This document shows, in pieces, positions 62,322 to 64,000 of a stretch of 64,000 nucleotides of DNA (positions are counted from its first letter, which is position 1; each line of letters opens with the position of its first letter). Both the position numbers and the translations under genes were made by a program. The stretch comes from Pseudomaricurvus albidus (GTDB taxonomy: Bacteria > Pseudomonadota > Gammaproteobacteria > Pseudomonadales > Cellvibrionaceae): the NCBI RefSeq assembly GCF_018863235.1, contig NZ_JAHKRS010000002.1, positions 637,422-701,421 of the forward strand, written 5' to 3'. Below the pieces are notes generated by a model, which was not told where the DNA came from, did not search any database, and saw only the letters and a list, made by a program, of their open reading frames with translations.

Positions 62322-63632
62322 ATGTCTACTGTGGATGGCAACTTGATTCAGGAGCTGCGCGAACGCGGCCTGATTGCTCAAATGACCGGTGAAGATGAGC
62401 TGGAAGCTTATCTTGCAGAGGGTCCACGGACACTGTATTGCGGCTTTGACCCCACGGCAGACAGTCTGCACCTTGGACACCTCGTTCCTCTTTTGGTTCT
62501 CACCCGTTTCCAAAATGCCGGCCACAACCCCATTGCTCTGGTGGGTGGTGCGACGGGTTTGATTGGCGATCCCAGCTTTAAGGCAGCTGAGCGCCAGCTC
62601 AACACGCCGGACATAGTGGCAGGCTGGGCGGACAGAATTCGCAATCAGGTGAGCCAGTTTATCAAGTTTGAGGGGGTGGATAACCCGGCTCGCGTGGTCA
62701 ATAACCTCGAGTGGGCGGGCGAAATGAATGTGCTCGATTTCTTGCGGGATGTGGGCAAGCATTTTTCCATCAATAACATGATCAATAAGGAGTCTGTTCA
62801 GCAGCGCCTGCAACGTGAAGGTTCTGGTATCTCATTTACCGAGTTTTCCTATGCTTTGCTGCAAGGGATGGATTTTGCCGAGTTGAATCGTCGTTACGAC
62901 TGTACTTTGCAGGTTGGGGGTAGCGACCAGTGGGGCAATATCGTTGGCGGTATTGATCTTGCCCGTCGCCAGAACAAGGCCCAGACATTCGGTCTGACTG
63001 TGCCCCTCATTACCAAAGCGGACGGTACTAAATTCGGCAAAACTGAATCGGGCGCCGTCTGGCTGGATCCACAAAAAACGTCTCCTTACAGCTTCTACCA
63101 GTTCTGGCTGGGAACGGCTGATGCTGATGTGTACAAATTCCTTCATTACTTCACTTTCTTGAGTGTTGAGGAAATTGCCAAAATTCAGGCTGAAGATGCA
63201 GAGGCTGAGGGGCGTCCCCAGGCCCAGGGTGTCTTGGCGCGTGAGGCTACTCGATTGGTGCATGGTGAGGAGGGCTTGGCAGCGGCTCAGCGTATTACTG
63301 AAGCTATGTTCAGCGGTTCTCTGGCTGAGCTTGGGGAATCGGATCTGGAGCAGTTGGCTCAAGATGGTTTGCCAAGCAGTGAGTTGATGACTGAATCTCT
63401 GATCGACAAGCCTTTGACAGGGCTGCTTTCTGAGTGCGGAATGGCCAAAGCTTCTCGCGAAGTAAAAGATGCACTTGGGCGTAATGCGGTACTGATTAAC
63501 GGTGACGCTGTGAGCATGGATGACAATATGCGCACTGCAGAATGTTTTGCTCCAGAGAGGGCGTTGTTTGGCCGCTTTTTCCTGGTGAAGCTGGGCAAGA
63601 AAAAGAATCACTTGTTTGAGCTTAAGAGTTAA
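62322..63632 (+). CDS. tyrS: Tyrosyl-tRNA synthetase
   Basis: The 436-residue class I synthetase charges tRNA-Tyr. The HIGH-like motif is HLGHL in [15 protein letters not shown], the KMSKS-like loop is KFGKTE, and [10 protein letters not shown] and [10 protein letters not shown] belong to the tyrosine-binding core. A C-terminal S4 domain follows (about 370-436). The frame is open from 62304, but the ATG at 62322 has AAGG eight bases upstream. A strong terminator follows. The next unit is the rRNA promoter region, as in Pseudomonas. Confidence 0.97.
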   Translation: MSTVDGNLIQELRERGLIAQMTGEDELEAYLAEGPRTLYCGFDPTADSLHLGHLVPLLVLTRFQNAGHNPIALVGGATGLIGDPSFKAAERQLNTPDIVAGWADRIRNQVSQFIKFEGVDNPARVVNNLEWAGEMNVLDFLRDVGKHFSINNMINKESVQQRLQREGSGISFTEFSYALLQGMDFAELNRRYDCTLQVGGSDQWGNIVGGIDLARRQNKAQTFGLTVPLITKADGTKFGKTESGAVWLDPQKTSPYSFYQFWLGTADADVYKFLHYFTFLSVEEIAKIQAEDAEAEGRPQAQGVLAREATRLVHGEEGLAAAQRITEAMFSGSLAELGESDLEQLAQDGLPSSELMTESLIDKPLTGLLSECGMAKASREVKDALGRNAVLINGDAVSMDDNMRTAECFAPERALFGRFFLVKLGKKKNHLFELKS

Positions 63633-63650
63633 GAGGCCCTTTCTGCAGGC

Positions 63651-63685
63651 ACATAAAAAGCCCGCTTAATGCGGGCTTTTTATGT
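63651..63685 (+). terminator. Intrinsic terminator after tyrS
   Basis: ACATAAAAAGCCCGC and its exact complement are separated by TTAAT, giving a 15-pair stem whose right arm includes the TTTTT tract. Confidence 0.95.
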
Positions 63686-63722
63686 GTGGGTCATGTTTTT
63701 AGTGGATTTAGTAAAAAAGCAG

Positions 63723-63750
63723 TTGCTACTGACAGTCTGATCCGTATAAT
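63723..63750 (+). promoter_or_regulatory. rRNA-type promoter P1
   Basis: TTGCTA and a perfect TATAAT are 16 bases apart, followed by GCGCCG. The GC-rich discriminator and 16-base spacing are typical of stringently controlled stable-RNA promoters. An A/T-rich block lies directly upstream. Confidence 0.85.
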
Positions 63751-63891
63751 GCGCCGCTCTCAACGACGAGCAGCAAGTTGGTCGGAGAGGTTGAGCGAAG
63801 TGATAAAGCTCTGAATCAGGGTTCACTTCAGCAGGTTTTTGAGTGAAAGGTTTTTGATGGCTAAGCTGTTAAAATCCAACAAAAAAAGAAC

Positions 63892-63919
63892 TTGCCAAGC
63901 TTAACGGATTGCGTATAAT
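63892..63919 (+). promoter_or_regulatory. rRNA-type promoter P2
   Basis: TTGCCA and a perfect TATAAT are again 16 bases apart, followed by GCGCC as in P1, with an A-rich stretch (AACAAAAAAAGAA) directly upstream. The shared architecture of the two promoters points to one operon, almost surely rRNA. Confidence 0.85.
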
Positions 63920-64000
63920 GCGCCTCCTGCTTCGGGAGACTGAAGCAAAGACAGCAGAAGCCGAGCGCTCTGTGAGTTGTTTAAAAAATTAATCAAGCAA

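Larger units (their letters stand above)
63633..64000 (+). other. Terminator, tandem rRNA promoters and rRNA leader
   Basis: No protein gene lies here. After the tyrS terminator come two promoters of rRNA type, 63723-63750 and 63892-63919, each with an A/T-rich stretch just upstream that could act as an UP element. The last 60 bases (including GTTTAAAAAATTAATCAAGCAA near the edge) resemble the leader that precedes 16S rRNA genes in gammaproteobacteria. Confidence 0.75.

Noticed and set aside
1..64000. Prophage, insertion sequence, CRISPR array, toxin-antitoxin pair or defence island
   Set aside because: Reading both strands I found no transposase, integrase, repeat-spacer array or phage structural gene; gene content is housekeeping and metabolic throughout.

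Overview
The window is 64 kb of ordinary, densely coded chromosome from a gammaproteobacterium of moderate GC content. Gene order resembles Pseudomonas and its marine relatives. The run argC / DUF6776 / bactofilin / erpA / anmK / M23 peptidase / tyrS / rRNA promoters and the run nrdR-ribD-ribE-ribB-ribH-nusB-thiL-pgpA-(protease)-ribA are both familiar from that group, so a Pseudomonadales, Cellvibrionales or Oceanospirillales-type organism is likely. I cannot name the genus. I see no prophage, insertion sequence, CRISPR array, tRNA or complete rRNA gene. 56 protein genes (one partial) are supported.

Layout. 0-6 kb: the last 30 codons of an upstream gene, then an RND pump with its lipoprotein adaptor and an AraC-type regulator, all on the minus strand. 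6-10 kb: a four-gene valine (isobutyryl-CoA) degradation operon. 10-24 kb: a chemoreceptor, glyA, an orphan solute-binding protein, a D-2-hydroxyacid dehydrogenase with a small membrane protein and an SGNH hydrolase, a CPA2 antiporter, the polyphosphate pair ppx/ppk, a DyP peroxidase and a GlxA-type regulator. 24.5-32 kb: the riboflavin / nusB / thiL / pgpA supercluster, closed by a separate ribA. 32-35 kb: a guanidinium exporter gene under a guanidine-II riboswitch, then accC-accB-aroQ. 35-45 kb: dsbD, a lipoprotein, a LapD-like c-di-GMP receptor, a PCu(A)C copper chaperone, a DUF2333 protein and a PAS-GGDEF-EAL enzyme. 45-52 kb: an adenosine kinase-like sugar kinase, PBP1b (mrcB), a TPR lipoprotein, a DUF1631 protein and a PilZ protein. 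52-56.5 kb: hemL, thiD, hemJ and a ClC channel. 56.7-63.6 kb: argC through tyrS. The last 300 bases carry two tandem strong promoters and the leader of what is almost certainly a ribosomal RNA operon beginning just past the window edge.

How it works together. The rib cluster holds a full riboflavin pathway, but the C-terminal GTP cyclohydrolase II half of the RibB protein has lost its zinc cysteines, which explains why a free-standing RibA is kept. Four genes between 38 and 52 kb (LapD-like receptor, PAS-GGDEF-EAL, DUF1631, PilZ) make a c-di-GMP-rich stretch. The PAS-GGDEF-EAL gene has a textbook CRP/Vfr palindrome lying over a candidate -10 element, which would couple cAMP to c-di-GMP.

The best regulatory finds are the guanidine-II riboswitch (32507-32566), the CRP-type site (42250-42265), an intrinsic terminator squeezed between nrdR and ribD, and a 19-bp tandem duplication that copies the thiD start codon. 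I found no wholly new multi-gene system. The least explained pieces are the lipoprotein plus LapD pair without an adjacent lapG, and the retropepsin-like protease inside the rib/thi/pgp operon.
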